From NCBI GenBank assembly GCA_035254305.1, contig DATFAS010000207.1, positions 1-6,780 on the forward strand: DNA of 6,780 bases, read 5' to 3'. Under the pieces are notes generated by a model. The model worked only from the letters and a program-made list of their open reading frames with translations, was not told where the DNA came from and did not search any database. This document shows, piece after piece, positions 5,782-6,780 of this stretch. The position numbers and the translations under genes were made by a program. This stretch comes from DATFAS01 sp035254305 (lineage in GTDB: Bacteria; Bacillota; Bacilli; Aneurinibacillales; RAOX-1). Position 1 is the stretch's first letter, and every line of letters begins with the position of its first letter.

Positions 5782-6780
5782 CTATTGAGCTATAACTTTT
5801 TCTCTTTCAGCGTGATCTTGCCGTAGTGATGGATTTGATAATTCTGCACATTCTCTAAACGCGTATTGCTTACATCCTAGGCATTTGTTCAAATCTAAAC
5901 TAGCAATAGCGTAATTAATCGCTTCCCCCGTATGCTCAAAAAAGTGCTCTTGTCCAATTTTATCATATAACCCTGTTCTCTTTAAAACATCTTTTGGTTG
6001 GACTTTAAGTCCAGAGATCAGGACAAGGCCACCATGCTTTTGAAAGCTCTTCACAATTCCTGCTAGATTTGCACCGCCTGTCGTATCCATGTAGGGTACC
6101 AATCCCATACGCAGAATTAACACCCGTGGATGATATTGAATGGAGCTCATAATTGATTGCTCAAAATGCTGTGCTGCACCAAAGAAAAGAAGCCCTTCTA
6201 CCGTATAAATACTTACTTGTGGACAGTTATAGCCCTTCTCTACCATATGTGGCATGACCTTAGAATTCTTATCAAGAGGATCTGGAAGAACCTTCGCTAC
6301 GGTTAACAACTCACTTGTCCGCTTCACAAACCATACAATGGCAAGGAGTAATCCAACCTCTACTGCAGAGGTTAAATCTACAAATACAGTGAGCAAAAAC
6401 GTAATAACTAAAATAATGGAATCACTTGATCTTGTTTTTAGTACATGAAGAAACTCTTTTCTCTCACTCATATTCCAAGCTACAATCATCAAAATCGGCG
6501 CCATACTTGCTAATGGAATATGGGATGCTGAAGGAGCTAGTAGTAATAATATGATTAAAACAACGATACCATGCACAACACCGGATAAAGGTGAAACTGC
6601 ACCGCTTTTAATGTTCGTTGCTGTACGTGCAATGGCGCCAGTAGCTGGAATTCCTCCAAATAGAGGAACTACCATATTCGCAAGTCCCTGACCAATCAAT
6701 TCTCGGTTACTGTTATGCTTCGTACCCGCCATACCATCTGCTACCACAGCAGATAATAAAGACTCAATCCCTCCAAGCAT
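5782..6780 (-). CDS. SulP-family (SLC26-type) anion transporter, C-terminal part, cut by window edge
   Basis: The visible 332 residues are the C-terminal part of a membrane transporter of the SulP family, which moves sulfate, bicarbonate or other anions. The first Met (6780) is internal: the reading frame starts inside the family block GGIESLLSAVVADGMAGTKHNSNRELIGQG, and roughly 200 or more N-terminal residues lie outside the window. Visible hydrophobic segments lie at about 66-85, 88-102, 119-136 and 138-152. A cytoplasmic STAS domain follows (about 187-292), with VPYMDTTGG (228-236) corresponding to its conserved D-S/T-[S/T]-G loop. After STAS there is a short tail with C300-x2-C303-x7-C311 (CLGCKQYAFREC), which could bind metal or form disulfides. 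The substrate cannot be told from this part; nothing here proves sulfate. The cysteine-free ArsR-type gene follows on the same strand. The SulP call is strong. Confidence 0.93.
   Translation of the reverse strand: MLGGIESLLSAVVADGMAGTKHNSNRELIGQGLANMVVPLFGGIPATGAIARTATNIKSGAVSPLSGVVHGIVVLIILLLLAPSASHIPLASMAPILMIVAWNMSERKEFLHVLKTRSSDSIILVITFLLTVFVDLTSAVEVGLLLAIVWFVKRTSELLTVAKVLPDPLDKNSKVMPHMVEKGYNCPQVSIYTVEGLLFFGAAQHFEQSIMSSIQYHPRVLILRMGLVPYMDTTGGANLAGIVKSFQKHGGLVLISGLKVQPKDVLKRTGLYDKIGQEHFFEHTGEAINYAIASLDLNKCLGCKQYAFRECAELSNPSLRQDHAEREKVIAQ

Overview
The window looks like a chromosomal segment of a low- to medium-GC Gram-positive bacterium of the order Bacillales. The evidence is strong AGGAGG-type ribosome binding sites, an odhA-odhB pair without the E3 gene (the Bacillus arrangement), LexA (DinR)-type SOS boxes of the Bacillus consensus, and a Bacillus-style 7-1-7 Fur box. 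The genus cannot be settled from the sequence alone.

Layout. At the left end (1-1020, + strand) is a single gene for an IS1595-family transposase-like protein of 291 aa. It has a clean sigma-A promoter and two LexA-type operators, one between -35 and -10 and one over the expected transcription start. Its zinc ribbon and helix-turn-helix region are well preserved, but the DDE catalytic core appears substituted and shortened, and I see no flanking terminal inverted repeats. It therefore looks more like a fixed, SOS-controlled, domesticated DNA-binding protein than a mobile element. This is the most unusual item in the window. A short intergenic region (1021-1265) holds the likely terminator of the convergent odh operon.

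The centre (1266-5274, - strand) is the odhA-odhB operon for the E1 and E2 components of the 2-oxoglutarate dehydrogenase complex of the TCA cycle. Both genes appear intact and are 13 bases apart. The upstream region (5275-5391) carries a near-consensus Fur box, a 12-base perfect palindrome and the terminator of the next operon.

The right end (5392-6780, - strand) is a putative operon of a SulP-family anion transporter (cut by the window edge, C-terminal part only) followed by a cysteine-free ArsR-family repressor, closed by a strong intrinsic terminator. The repressor probably controls its own operon with the transporter.

The odh genes are ordinary housekeeping genes. The points worth a second look are the SOS control of the transposase-derived gene, the Fur box in front of odhA, and the ArsR/SulP pairing.
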